Assembly: GCA_016901395.1 (NCBI GenBank)
Contig: JAEAMQ010000002.1
Coordinates: 1 to 64,000, forward strand
Length of the DNA: 64,000 nucleotides
From: Prevotella sp.
GTDB lineage: Bacteria; Bacteroidota; Bacteroidia; Bacteroidales; Bacteroidaceae
Reading direction: 5' to 3'
Of this stretch, positions 40,235 to 49,518 are shown in pieces. The notes beneath the pieces were generated by a model, which saw only the letters and a program-made list of their open reading frames with translations, did no database searches and was not told the origin of the DNA. Position numbers and translations under genes: made by a program. Within the stretch, counting starts at the first letter, position 1. Each line of letters begins with the position of its first letter.

Positions 40235-42347
40235 CTATCTTGAGTTTGTTCAGATTCGGCGTTTCGATGTTCAGCACGAAGGTGTCGCCCTCTATGCGCC
40301 ATGTCACACGCACCTCGCCGTCGGCTCCCTGCGTGCTGCCCCGTGCCCAACGGATGTCGCCCACGGGCTTCGGCGACACCACTACGCTGTCGCCGCACAC
40401 CTGTATGCCCACCAGGTCGTGTATGAGATGGTTGTTGATGTGGGCCAGCATGAAGTGGTTTCGGCTCGCGCCCTGTGCGGGGTCCCACTGTTCGGCCAGA
40501 GTGGTCATGCCCTGCCTGATCTGGTAACCGTAGCCTGGCAGACTGTCGTGGTTGAGCATCGTGTAGAGCAGTTCCTGCTGATGATGGTCGATGAGCACGC
40601 GGAAGAGATAGGGTGTGCCGATGTCGCCCGTGGTGAGGCGGTTGCCATGGCGGTGGATATCGTCGACCAGACGCTGCAACAGTTCATCCTTTTGTCGCTC
40701 CGGATAGAGCCCCAGGTCGAGGGCTATGGCCAGCGAGGCCTGGCTCTTTAGCTCGAAATGGGCGATGAAGGCCGCCCGTATGCTGTCGGCACGGGCGGTG
40801 AGTCCGGCCAGCTTTGTCCACAGATAATAGTGGGCCGTGGTCACCAGGGGCACGGGTGTGTTCTTGGCAAAGCCAGCGCGGCTGCCGTCGTAGTCATACC
40901 AGTCGCCCAGCCCCATGCTGAGGATATAGGCGCTGTCACGGGTGGCCAGATACTCGGTATAGCGGCGTATGGGGCCGGCATACTGCCTCAGCAGGCTGTC
41001 GTCGCCATAGCGTTGCCGGTAGATATGGGGCAGAGCCACCAGCGCTCCTCCCCACTCCGGCGACTCCTGGAAGGGCGGTGCCCATGCGCCCTCGAAGGTA
41101 ATGTATTCGGGAGCAATCTCAGGCATGGCTCCGTCGGCATGCTGGGCGTCGGCCATGAGCTGCATGGTCTGTGCCACCATCGACCGGCATTCGTAGTTAT
41201 CCATCAGCCCCGGGGCGTTGAGCCAGTCTTGTTCGAGCCATCCCAACTTCTCGCGATGGGGGCAGTCGGTCCACACATGCTGCCAGTTGCTGCGTATGGC
41301 AGCATCGATAATGGCATGGGTTCGGTTCAGCCGCTCGTCGCTGCAGGCAAATGAGCCGGTGCGCGGAGCGGCATTGCTGATGAAGCAAGAGTGCAGACTG
41401 TCGACCACGGGGAGCCCCTGCGGATTGGCGTCGCCCGCTGCCACCGCTCCCATCAGCTGGATATAACGGAAGCCATAATAGCTGAAGTGGGGCTGAAAGG
41501 TCTCCTGCCCCTCGCCCTTAAGCGTGAAGACGTAGTAGTGCGGACTGCCGGTCTGCTTCTGACTCACCTGTCCGTCGGGCCTCAAGGTCTCGCCCACCAC
41601 CACCTTCACCTGCTGACCGCGACGGCCGCGAAGTGTGACGCGCGGCATGCCGGCCAGGTTCTGGCCCATGTCGAACACCATGCCCGGCAACCTCCGGGCC
41701 ACACCATAGGTGGCATAAAGGGTGACCGGGCAGGACAACTGTGGCCGCAACTGCCCCTCTGGGGGCGTCTGCACCACCACGGGATGCCAGCCGTCGGTCT
41801 GTGTGCGGTCGATGTCTTCGCCGCCGAAGAGGCTGTTATAGGTCACCTCGCTGCGCTTCCATGCCCATGAGCGGTCGCTCACCAGCGTCGCTTGCGAGCC
41901 GTCTCGATAAGTGATGTGCATGCGGAGGAGCAGGGTGAGAGGGCCGAAATTGCTCTTCAGCTTATGGTATCGCCGTCCCCGCTCATGGTAGAAGCCATTG
42001 CCGAGGAGCACTTCCAGCCGGTGCGCGCCCTTGCCCATGACGGGCGTGAGGTCGTAGGTGTTGTAGAAGACGGTCTTGCGATAGTCGCTCCAGGCAGGGG
42101 CCATGAGGTCGTGTCCGAACTTCTTTCCGTCCACATAGAGCTCGTATGCGCCCAGCCCACACACCGTGATCATCACATCTTTCACGGCCCGGCGGCAGCG
42201 GATATCGCGCCCCACGACAATGCTTCTGTCGGCCAGCGAGTCGTCTTTGTCGGTCGTGGCACCTATCCATTGGGCATCGCCGAAGGCATCATCGGCCAGG
42301 GCCGACAGGCTCAGCAGGCTCAGCAATATGACCCATAACGCTCTCAT
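40161..42347 (-). CDS. GH78 alpha-L-rhamnosidase
   Basis: Exported GH78 of 728 residues (signal MRALWVILLSLLSLSALA). It is shorter than the other GH78 here because it lacks the first sandwich domain. The general-acid region reads DCPHREKLGWLEQDW and the base region AEQWDPAQGASRNHFM, both close to family motifs. GH78 enzymes invert terminal alpha-L-rhamnosides. The start overlaps the upstream gene's stop by four bases, and its own stop lies 74 bases inside the following esterase gene. The last roughly 25 residues, encoded in that overlap, are charged and unlike the family C-terminus, perhaps from loss of the original stop codon. Confidence 0.92.
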   Translation of the reverse strand: MRALWVILLSLLSLSALADDAFGDAQWIGATTDKDDSLADRSIVVGRDIRCRRAVKDVMITVCGLGAYELYVDGKKFGHDLMAPAWSDYRKTVFYNTYDLTPVMGKGAHRLEVLLGNGFYHERGRRYHKLKSNFGPLTLLLRMHITYRDGSQATLVSDRSWAWKRSEVTYNSLFGGEDIDRTQTDGWHPVVVQTPPEGQLRPQLSCPVTLYATYGVARRLPGMVFDMGQNLAGMPRVTLRGRRGQQVKVVVGETLRPDGQVSQKQTGSPHYYVFTLKGEGQETFQPHFSYYGFRYIQLMGAVAAGDANPQGLPVVDSLHSCFISNAAPRTGSFACSDERLNRTHAIIDAAIRSNWQHVWTDCPHREKLGWLEQDWLNAPGLMDNYECRSMVAQTMQLMADAQHADGAMPEIAPEYITFEGAWAPPFQESPEWGGALVALPHIYRQRYGDDSLLRQYAGPIRRYTEYLATRDSAYILSMGLGDWYDYDGSRAGFAKNTPVPLVTTAHYYLWTKLAGLTARADSIRAAFIAHFELKSQASLAIALDLGLYPERQKDELLQRLVDDIHRHGNRLTTGDIGTPYLFRVLIDHHQQELLYTMLNHDSLPGYGYQIRQGMTTLAEQWDPAQGASRNHFMLAHINNHLIHDLVGIQVCGDSVVVSPKPVGDIRWARGSTQGADGEVRVTWRIEGDTFVLNIETPNLNKLKIDEEEINRFCARRHLRLQCKSVGTE

Positions 42348-45300
42348 GGCAGCTGCACCGTTAGTCGTCCCAGGTCACGACAGCTGGCCAAGGGCTTGCC
42401 GTCCACCCATAGTGTCAGGCCCTTTCCGGCATGATAGCGTGCCCCGTCTTTGTCCCAGACGATGGCGAGGGTATGTCCGTGGTAACGTATATTATCCACA
42501 CAGAAGTAATCCCACTTGTCCTTGGGCAGCAAAGGGTTCACCTCAAGCACGTTGTCGGCCCTCGGACGCAACCCGCAAAGGCCCGTCACCACAAGGTCGT
42601 TGAACGTGGAATGGTTATAATAGCGGCTGCGCTCCTGGTCGCCCTTGAGCCAGTAGCCCGTCTGTTCGTCCAGATATTCGCCAATATAGGGCTTGCCCCG
42701 ATGGGTCTGGCTCTGCACATATTTTTCAAGTTCGGCAAAGTAGAGACTGTCGGTGACCGTGGGCTGCCGGTAGTTGTTCAGGTAGTTGGCCATGGCTGTG
42801 AGGGTCTGCGCCGTGGCAAAAGGCCACACGGCACCGTCCCACTCGCATTTGCCCACGCCATGGGTGCGGAAGGCCGGATGGCGCTGCTCGGCCGTCGTCT
42901 GTCCGTAGGGAGCCGAAAAACCCTTGGCGTCGGCAGCCTGCAGCCAGGCCGCTCCATAGCGCACGTCGTCGTCGGGCAGGTTGAAATACCAGGGAAGAAA
43001 GCCTATCGCCTCTCTCACCTGGGCAAAACGGCCATCGGGATAGCGCACCTCGAAGAAGCGGGCAGAGTCGTTCCACAGGGTGGTCTGCACGAGTTGTTTC
43101 AGGGTGTCGGCCTTCAGGGTGTACAGACGGGCCGTCGCCGCGTCGCCGGAAAGCGTCGCGATGTGGGCCAGAGCACGGGCATTGCCATACATATAGCTGT
43201 TGATCGAGGGGCGTGCGTTCTTCTCCCGTCGGCCCCCGCTGATGGTTTCTTCCATGGCATCGCGCACATCATACTGCCAATAGAGGGGTGGCGTATGGGC
43301 ATCGGCACCGTTCCAGCGATGGCCGTCCCACAAGCTGTATTCGCGCATGAGGTCGGGCAGCAGGGCCACCACGCTGTCGCGGCGCCCGTCCACCAGGTAT
43401 TTGTCCCACACGCTGGCCGCCAGCCAACTGCTGTAGGCACTGAGTTTCTTCATCGGACCGCCGTCGTTGCCACGCAGCCACGTGCGTATGGTCTGGTCCA
43501 TATATTCGGGATGGCGCAGCCAGCGCCCCTCATGAATGTGATGTCCCAGGGCCGATGAGATGAGGTTATACTTGTCGGCATAGTTGCGTGGAACCAGAAA
43601 CTCGGTCATGGCATAGCCCACCGGCGTCTGCTCGATGTGCTTGCGCAGTGTCCACCAGCGGTAGTACCACATCTGTTCGAAGCTCTTGTCCGGCGCGTCG
43701 AACAGCGGCACGTAGGCCTTCATCCACGTCCAGGCCTCGCTGTTGGGGATGGCCTGCACCACGTTTTCATCCTCCATGCCGTTGAAGTAGTCCACATAGT
43801 GCTTGTAATCGTCGGCCGAGAGCAGGGCGTTGCCCCCGTCTGTCATGCCGTCGGTGGTCTTGAAGTGGGCTATGCGGTACACGGCCAGCGTGTCGCTGTC
43901 GCCCGCATGGTCGAGCGTGCCATACCAGTCGGCCGGCGTGTCGACCGTGGGGAAGGTGCGCATCTCGCCTGTCCGGAACAGGATGCGGCTGAACTGCTTC
44001 ACCGGAGCGAAGAAGATGCCCTTGCCCACAGGCTTTCCATTGCACGACACCTCTATCATCCGGCGGGCCACCGACAGGTGAGCCGTGAGATGATAGGTCT
44101 CTCCGGGGCGATAGGTCATGAGCTTGGAATAGCGGGCTCCGGTCTTCAACCGCACGATGCCCTCGGGCGTAAGCTCCAGCCGTGAGGCCGCCACGCCGTT
44201 GTCATCCACAAACTCCACCTGCAGCGTTCCGTTGCCATTCTGGGCTGCCTGCAGATCGAAGTCGACTGTCAGGTCGGCCGTTGGGCGCACCAGACGGTCC
44301 ACACGGCAGTAGTCGAAGGGGTCGGCATCGCTCAGGGTGAGCCATGATCCGTCGAGCCCCACTGGGGCCATGCGCGGCGAATAGATGTTCCATTGCCGCA
44401 GGTCGGACAGTGCGTGGCAGCGCGCAAAGTCGTCGTCAGCCTGCCCATGGGCCTCGGTGAGCACAGGTACAGGGATGTGAGCCACCCACATGTCTTCCTT
44501 GTTCATCGAATAGGTGACCCACAGGTCGCTGTCACGGGGCTCACCATTGCCCTCCTGAATGCCACGCACATACTGCGGCCCACGGCTCTTGTAGTTGCCG
44601 CCATAACGCATCGGGGGCACCTCGCCGCACACCAGGTTGAGCGTGGTGTAGTTCAGGCCGTCGCGACTGAGCGAGATGGCCAGTGGCCATCGGAACTCCG
44701 AGGGGTTGTACACCGTGGCATAGCTGCCGTCGGAAAGGCGTTGTCCCCATATCTTGGCATTGCTGTTGACAAATCCTTTGGCACGCTCCACGGGCTGCAT
44801 CCACGTGCGTCCGCCATCCGATGAGATAGAGGTGAGGGCGTGTTTCCACAGCGCCACCAGGCGTCCGTCGGGCAGCGTATAGTCGTTATAGGCCTTATAG
44901 TCCTCGTGCAACGGTATCAATGGGTCGTTGCGGTCGGCCTCTTCCACCCACTGCATGCGTATGCGAGGGTTGGCAAGTATCTCCTCACAGGCTTTTCTCA
45001 GATGGCGGTCGCCCTGCCTGTAGTGAGGAAAGTCGGTGTTGCGGGCACTGAATCCGTGGTTGTAATAGATGAAATAGATCTTGCCCAGTGTGCCGTCGTC
45101 CTTCACCTCGCGGATGACACGGCCGATGCCGTTGCCGTCGTTGTTGTGGTCTTTAGGGTTCAGACACACGCCGTAGGCACCGAGGGCATAGAGCCGTCCC
45201 TCGCTGCTGACATACCATCCCATGCGCTGATGCATCACGGCAATGAGGTTATGGGCCACACCTTCCACGCCTTCCTTGGTGAATCCCTCGGGCACCTTGT

Positions 45301-45688
45301 ACTCCGGAAAGAGCTTCACGGGGTCAGACCAGCGGTAACCATCGGCCGACACCTGCATGTTGGTGTGAGAGGGCGGCACCTGTTCGTCGGCCACATCACA
45401 CAGGTAGTGCACGTAGAACCGGCCGTGCCAATAGGCCATCATGGGCTGATGGTTATAGGTCCAGCCGCCGCCATTGGCCACCGAGGGATGCTCACGGTTG
45501 GCCCGCAGAATCTGGATGTTGTGCACTCCCACCACCGGCGACAGCGCGCCGTCGTGGCGATTGGGGTCACTGAGTTCGGTGCCGGTGTAGCGTACCAGGG
45601 TCTGGGCCGTAGCCGTCAGGGGGACCACAGCCGCCGAAAGCCACCAAAAGAGGATATGGAAAAAACGTCTTGCGTTCATCGTCTGCAT
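42344..45688 (-). CDS. Propeller plus (alpha/alpha)6-barrel enzyme, GH143-GH142-like
   Basis: Exported protein of 1114 residues (MNARRFFHILFWWLSAAVVPLTATAQ after a short lead; an ATG at codon 4 may be the true start). Residues about 35-440 form a sialidase-like propeller (ISSDGGRTWMQP, QVSADGYRWSDP). A concanavalin-like sandwich follows (about 460-620), then an (alpha/alpha)6-barrel with the stretches SYMYGNARALAHIA, CEWDGAVWPFATAQTL and YNHSTFNDLVVTGL, typical of six-hairpin glycosidases. This is the plan of BT_1020 in the RG-II pathway, where GH143 removes Dha and GH142 a beta-L-arabinofuranose from side chains. I infer the same job here; MGH1-like or GH63-type annotation is the alternative. 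Confidence 0.75.
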   Translation of the reverse strand: MQTMNARRFFHILFWWLSAAVVPLTATAQTLVRYTGTELSDPNRHDGALSPVVGVHNIQILRANREHPSVANGGGWTYNHQPMMAYWHGRFYVHYLCDVADEQVPPSHTNMQVSADGYRWSDPVKLFPEYKVPEGFTKEGVEGVAHNLIAVMHQRMGWYVSSEGRLYALGAYGVCLNPKDHNNDGNGIGRVIREVKDDGTLGKIYFIYYNHGFSARNTDFPHYRQGDRHLRKACEEILANPRIRMQWVEEADRNDPLIPLHEDYKAYNDYTLPDGRLVALWKHALTSISSDGGRTWMQPVERAKGFVNSNAKIWGQRLSDGSYATVYNPSEFRWPLAISLSRDGLNYTTLNLVCGEVPPMRYGGNYKSRGPQYVRGIQEGNGEPRDSDLWVTYSMNKEDMWVAHIPVPVLTEAHGQADDDFARCHALSDLRQWNIYSPRMAPVGLDGSWLTLSDADPFDYCRVDRLVRPTADLTVDFDLQAAQNGNGTLQVEFVDDNGVAASRLELTPEGIVRLKTGARYSKLMTYRPGETYHLTAHLSVARRMIEVSCNGKPVGKGIFFAPVKQFSRILFRTGEMRTFPTVDTPADWYGTLDHAGDSDTLAVYRIAHFKTTDGMTDGGNALLSADDYKHYVDYFNGMEDENVVQAIPNSEAWTWMKAYVPLFDAPDKSFEQMWYYRWWTLRKHIEQTPVGYAMTEFLVPRNYADKYNLISSALGHHIHEGRWLRHPEYMDQTIRTWLRGNDGGPMKKLSAYSSWLAASVWDKYLVDGRRDSVVALLPDLMREYSLWDGHRWNGADAHTPPLYWQYDVRDAMEETISGGRREKNARPSINSYMYGNARALAHIATLSGDAATARLYTLKADTLKQLVQTTLWNDSARFFEVRYPDGRFAQVREAIGFLPWYFNLPDDDVRYGAAWLQAADAKGFSAPYGQTTAEQRHPAFRTHGVGKCEWDGAVWPFATAQTLTAMANYLNNYRQPTVTDSLYFAELEKYVQSQTHRGKPYIGEYLDEQTGYWLKGDQERSRYYNHSTFNDLVVTGLCGLRPRADNVLEVNPLLPKDKWDYFCVDNIRYHGHTLAIVWDKDGARYHAGKGLTLWVDGKPLASCRDLGRLTVQLP

Positions 45689-45702
45689 TTGTTAGGGGTT
45701 GT

Positions 45703-46608
45703 TTATTTCTTCAACAGCTGTCTCACCAGGCGGCGGGGTGCCTTGAATATGGTGCCATGCTTGTGCAGAGGCGGCACCGAAACCCGCTGGGTAAAGTCTT
45801 CGAAATGAATGAAGTCGCGGGTTTTCTGCGCCCCGAAGTCCTTGGTACGGTAGCGGTCGTAATAGATCACGTAGTCACTGCCCACCCTGGACACCGAGGG
45901 ACCTTCGGTAAACGACTCGGTGAAAGGAGCCGAGGGGGTGCTCCATGGCCCGTGTGGGTCGGTGGCAAAGCTCACCTTGATATTGCGCTCGTTGCGGGTA
46001 TTGTCCTTCACCACCATCACATAGTCGCGCGGGCCACGCTTCAGCAGGGTGGCATCGATGACGCTATAACCCGGATCCATGAGCAGGCGCGTTGGGGTAA
46101 AGGTACGAAAATCGCGTGTGGTGGTGTAATACAGCCGGTGATTATTGTTTTCTTCTTCGATGCCACGGGCAAACTTTCCGGGTATGCACGAGGCCCAGAC
46201 TATCATCGACTCGCCGCGCACGTCATCGTAAAACAGTTCGGGAGCCCACACGTTGACGGTGGTGGTGTCGGTCATGGTCTTAACAAAACGACTCTTACTC
46301 CAGTGCCGGAGGTCGCGGCTCTCGGCATAACCGAAGCCCAGATCGCCCCGCCAACTGCTTGTCCACACCAGGCGGAAGAGACCGTCGGGCGTACGGATGA
46401 TGCTTGGATCGCGCATCACACGTTGCTGCCCCACGTCGGGATGCAGCCACACTCCGGGTATGCTGTCCCAGTGAAGGCCGTCTTCTGACCAGAGGAAACG
46501 CAGCCCTTCGTCGGCAGGTTCATGAAAGCTGGAATACACATAGCAGCTGGTGCTGCAAGAACTGAGTGCCATAACGGCAAGGAATAATATAGAGTATAGA
46601 ATCTTCAT
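45703..46608 (-). CDS. GH43-family glycosidase lipoprotein
   Basis: Lipoprotein of 301 residues with the signal MKILYSILFLAVMALSSC; the lipid-bearing Cys is residue 18. It is a compact five-bladed GH43-type propeller with the family's three acids in place: Asp67 (MRDPSII), Asp185 (SVIDATL) and Glu235 (FTEGPSV). GH43 members act on alpha-L-arabinofuranosides, beta-xylosides or beta-1,3-galactan; the position in a pectin locus favours arabinofuranose or galactose. The gene overlaps the broken beta-helix gene by four bases (ATGA) and stops 14 bases before the following enzyme, so it is inside the operon. Confidence 0.88.
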   Translation of the reverse strand: MKILYSILFLAVMALSSCSTSCYVYSSFHEPADEGLRFLWSEDGLHWDSIPGVWLHPDVGQQRVMRDPSIIRTPDGLFRLVWTSSWRGDLGFGYAESRDLRHWSKSRFVKTMTDTTTVNVWAPELFYDDVRGESMIVWASCIPGKFARGIEEENNNHRLYYTTTRDFRTFTPTRLLMDPGYSVIDATLLKRGPRDYVMVVKDNTRNERNIKVSFATDPHGPWSTPSAPFTESFTEGPSVSRVGSDYVIYYDRYRTKDFGAQKTRDFIHFEDFTQRVSVPPLHKHGTIFKAPRRLVRQLLKK

Positions 46609-47027
46609 CGTCCTGCTTTAGCTTTGATGGTGTTGTTCACTTGCGGACCGTTATTTTCCCAGAGATTGCCTGGTCCCACAGCATTCTTCAGGTATTTCCC
46701 GGCGAGCGTCCAGTTGTCGCGCACGGTGATATTGGAACTTCCCCCATCGGTATCAAGACAGAACCACAGGTCGGGGACGGGCACATACGACAGGTGGGCG
46801 ATATCGCGCACCACATTCTCGCTGATCACTGTGCCCGGCTGGTTGCCCATGGTGTAGATACCGGCGCAGTCATACACATGGCGGTACTCGCGTGCCGCCC
46901 GAATGGCATCGGGCAGTGTCTCGGGTGAGTCTGGCACAACATACATCACGGTGTCTGCCGCCCCCACATGAAGGCTGCACCACAACCCAACAAAAGATAA
47001 AAGTATATGAAAAAGCCGCAGTCTCAT
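46605..47027 (-). pseudogene. Internally deleted beta-helix glycosidase (GH141-like remnant)
   Basis: A 140-residue frame starts with a signal peptide (MRLRLFHILLSFVGLWCSLHVGA) and the usual opening of a right-handed beta-helix enzyme (YVVPDSPETLPDAIRAARE). At about residue 49 it jumps into what looks like the far C-terminal rungs of such a protein (DCAGIYTMGNQPGTVISENV, GGSSNITVRDNW, NNGPQVNNTIKAKAGR). Full-length relatives, such as the RG-II alpha-L-fucosidase family GH141, have several hundred residues between. The frame stays intact through the junction (about base 46880), so a short protein may still be made, but it should lack the catalytic rungs. Its stop overlaps the GH43 start. Confidence 0.72.
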
Positions 47028-47153
47028 CTATGATTCGTTTAAAGAATAGACGAAACAACGGCTCAGATGTAATCATTAGGAGCCCCTATACACCACATTT
47101 CTCATAACAACAACAGTGGTTCCGGCATTTTATCTTGTTGCCACCATTGCCTT

Positions 47154-47414
47154 TTAGCAGCATGAGTATGCCACTATGGTCTGGTCAAATGTCCGAAAAT
47201 GATGGGGGCAATACTCCGTCTTGCCTGTCTTTTGTTGCCACAGGGCAAACACGTCGAGAGCCTCATCGCTCAGTAGTACTTCCATCGGTTTGGCCCGATT
47301 CTCAGCCTTCAGGGGGGATATCCTGATATCAAAGCCGATATCTGACGTATCCTTACGGTTGTTGGCATAGTAAATCTTATCAAGATGCATCAATGTAAGG
47401 AGAAACTGGAACAA
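47154..47414 (-). CDS. Orphan 86-codon frame, uncertain
   Basis: The translation has a charged middle (SDEALDVFALWQQKTGKTEY) and no signal peptide, membrane segment or domain I can name. It is isolated in a decayed-looking region. It could be a fragment of a longer gene, for example of a recombinase or transposase, but nothing in it proves that; it may also be a chance frame. Confidence 0.2.
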   Translation of the reverse strand: MFQFLLTLMHLDKIYYANNRKDTSDIGFDIRISPLKAENRAKPMEVLLSDEALDVFALWQQKTGKTEYCPHHFRTFDQTIVAYSCC

Positions 47415-47726
47415 GTAGCTCGCACTATTTTGAATTCATCGGACTCACGTTATTTAATCTACCCACATCTGAGCTCCCTATAGCCGCATCGACGCTTCAT
47501 GAGATCGGTGGTGAAGGGGCTACGGAATATCTGTCATAGAAGGGCATACGTGGTGAAGCAAATACGCCGGAAATTACCTATGAAAATACTTGAAAGATCT
47601 TGTTCCAATTCCTTTAATAATCAAAAATTATCACCCACTCATCAAAATTCAGGCAAAAATGAGCCAGAAACAATTCGCTGATAATCAGAAACTTGTATTT
47701 ATTTGACAAATAACGGTTTTGAGAAT

Positions 47727-47770
47727 ACTATCGAATCGCATCACGATTACTATCGAATCGCAAGACGATG
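47727..47770. repeat. Two 22-bp dyad repeats related to the main array
   Basis: Two adjacent 22-bp units (47727-47748 and 47749-47770) share the opening ACTATCGAATCGCA. The first contains the inverted repeat AATCG-CATCA-CGATT; the second keeps ATCG and CGAT around a different centre. Aligned to the array at 55484 the first unit matches at 16 of 22 positions, with differences concentrated in the dyad centre and its flanks. Confidence 0.85.
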
Positions 47771-47800
47771 AAGGCCTTTTCGCAACACGAAAAAGGCCTT
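47771..47800. other. Stem-loop directly next to the repeat pair
   Basis: AAGGCCTTTTCG and CGAAAAAGGCCTT pair around a short CAACA loop, with one extra A in the right arm. No T run follows on either strand, so terminator activity is doubtful. It sits downstream of the MATE gene on the minus strand and may still limit read-through or protect the 3' end. Confidence 0.5.
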
Positions 47801-48012
47801 ATCGACCTCAGAGAAAAGCAAAAAAAGCACTGAAAACAACCTTTTTCACCGCAAAGCACCTTCACAATCAGGGTGGAAATCGTATTTCAAGCCGAAAAGA
47901 AGCGATTTTTACCGCTCATTCAGAAGATAGGAAAAACACGATAAACGATGAAGAAACTTTACATTTTTAAAGAGAAAGATAGAAAGCCTGAGACCAGAAA
48001 GGAGCACTCATC

Positions 48013-49356
48013 TCACGTCAGGCTCAACTTCCTGACCGTGTAATAGAAAACACTGCCGACCATGATGCCGGTGATTGCCCATGTAATGGGATAAATAAGC
48101 AAGAGATGGACGAAACCGGGCCAGATGGGACAAACGAAAAACACCCACCCCAGGCGAAGGATACAAGTGCCGAAAATGGTGAGCAGGGCAGGCTCCAACG
48201 AATGACCAAATCCGCGCATCGTGGCTGAGGGGACATCATAAGTAGCAGCAATAGCCTGGAAAACCAAGACATACTCCATCCTCAGTTTGGCATAGTGCAC
48301 AACCAAAGCATCGGCAGTAAACAAGGACAGTATGCCATCGGCGAAAGCCATAAACAAGACGTTGGCCATGATGCAGACCACCATTGCCGAAACCAAGCAA
48401 ATCCAAAAAATACGCTTGCAGCGCTCCATCTGTCCGGCACCATAGTTTTGCCCCACGAAAGTGACTGATGCCCCACTGAAAGCGCTCATCAGGAAATAGC
48501 AATAACTCTCAAAGGTCTGTGCCACTGAAGCACCCGCAACAGCCGCCGATCCATAACCATTGATAGCACTCTGTACGAAGATATTGCTCAATGCAAAAAC
48601 CATACTCTGTAATCCGGCCGGAACACCAATGTTCAGTATCTGCCTGAGTTCGGAAGAATAAATCCGGATATGATGTATACGCAAGCGGAAAGGTCCCGCC
48701 TCCCGACGCAACATCCACACGATGACAGCTGCACAGAAAAGATTGGCTATGTCGGTGGCTATGGCCACACCGGCAACACTCATCTTAAAGACAACAACCA
48801 GAACAAGGTTGAGAATGGTATTGATGATGCCTGCCACAATGAGAACATACAGTGGCCGGCGGGTGTCTCCTTTGCTTCGGAGGATGGAGGCTCCGAAGTT
48901 ATAGATCATGAAAAAAGGTGCACCGAGAAAATAGATGCGCAGGTAGAGAATGGCCTCTTCGATGACATTGGACGGTGTGCCCATCCAGCCCAACATGGGT
49001 CGGGCCACCAAGATGCCAACAATCAGAAGAAACACTCCACTGAACAAAGCCAACGCCGCCGTGGTACAGACCGCCTGACGGATGCGTCTGAAGTCGCGCT
49101 GCCCGATGTGGTTGGCGATGATGACACTCGCCCCAACGGAGATGCCCACAAAAAAGTTGATCATCAGATTGATGAGAAAGGTGTTGGCACCCACCGCTGC
49201 CAATGCCTCGCTGCTGGCAAAACGCCCCACGACAGCGACATCGACAGAATTGAACAGCTGCTGAAGAATGCTGCTTGCGGCAAAAGGCATCGCAAATTTC
49301 ACAATCTTGCCCACCAGCGGACCATGCAGCATATCTATTTCCTGGGGTTGGCTCAT
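48013..49356 (-). CDS. MATE-family multidrug/Na+ antiporter
   Basis: Inner-membrane protein of 447 residues with about twelve hydrophobic helices in two repeated halves, as in the MATE family (NorM/DinF type). Typical family patterns are the early LVGKIVKFAMPFAASSILQQ helix and the QNYGAGQMERCKR motif after helix 7. Such proteins export cationic drugs or metabolites in exchange for Na+ or H+. It is an independent unit with its own promoter just upstream and has no obvious link to pectin use. Confidence 0.95.
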   Translation of the reverse strand: MSQPQEIDMLHGPLVGKIVKFAMPFAASSILQQLFNSVDVAVVGRFASSEALAAVGANTFLINLMINFFVGISVGASVIIANHIGQRDFRRIRQAVCTTAALALFSGVFLLIVGILVARPMLGWMGTPSNVIEEAILYLRIYFLGAPFFMIYNFGASILRSKGDTRRPLYVLIVAGIINTILNLVLVVVFKMSVAGVAIATDIANLFCAAVIVWMLRREAGPFRLRIHHIRIYSSELRQILNIGVPAGLQSMVFALSNIFVQSAINGYGSAAVAGASVAQTFESYCYFLMSAFSGASVTFVGQNYGAGQMERCKRIFWICLVSAMVVCIMANVLFMAFADGILSLFTADALVVHYAKLRMEYVLVFQAIAATYDVPSATMRGFGHSLEPALLTIFGTCILRLGWVFFVCPIWPGFVHLLLIYPITWAITGIMVGSVFYYTVRKLSLT

Positions 49357-49387
49357 TCTCTTTTCTACTCAATCTTATATACAATTG

Positions 49388-49395
49388 CAAAGGTA
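49388..49395 (-). promoter_or_regulatory. -7 promoter box for the MATE gene
   Basis: On the minus strand TACCTTTG matches the Bacteroidota -7 consensus TAnnTTTG and lies 32 bases before the MATE start codon, leaving a short leader. No clear -33 TTG element was found at the usual distance. Confidence 0.6.
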
Positions 49396-49456
49396 CACCA
49401 TTTTTCTGACATCTGAGTACCCCCCTTGCACTTTTCCCATCGTTGCCCCTGATATG

Positions 49457-49499
49457 AAAAAAGAGGAGCACTTCCCCAAAAGGAAGGCCCCTCTTTATA
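49457..49499 (-). terminator. Intrinsic terminator after the second susD
   Basis: On the minus strand a stem pairs AAAGAGG with CCTCTTT and CCTTCC with GGGAAG around a T-rich loop, and a run of six T follows. It lies 20 bases past the susD stop codon, so it ends the second SusC/SusD transcript before the MATE promoter. Confidence 0.8.
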
Positions 49500-49518
49500 G
49501 TGGATACTCATCTTAGCA

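Larger units (their letters stand above)
47028..48012. other. Gene-poor stretch with an orphan frame and repeats
   Basis: Nearly 1 kb without a recognisable gene. It holds an 86-codon minus-strand frame, a pair of 22-bp repeats (47727-47770) related to the larger array near 55.5 kb, and a hairpin (47771-47800). Bases 47415-47700 carry no content I can assign and may be decayed coding sequence. The upstream region of the operon on its left, and so its promoter, should lie in 47028-47150. Confidence 0.55.
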
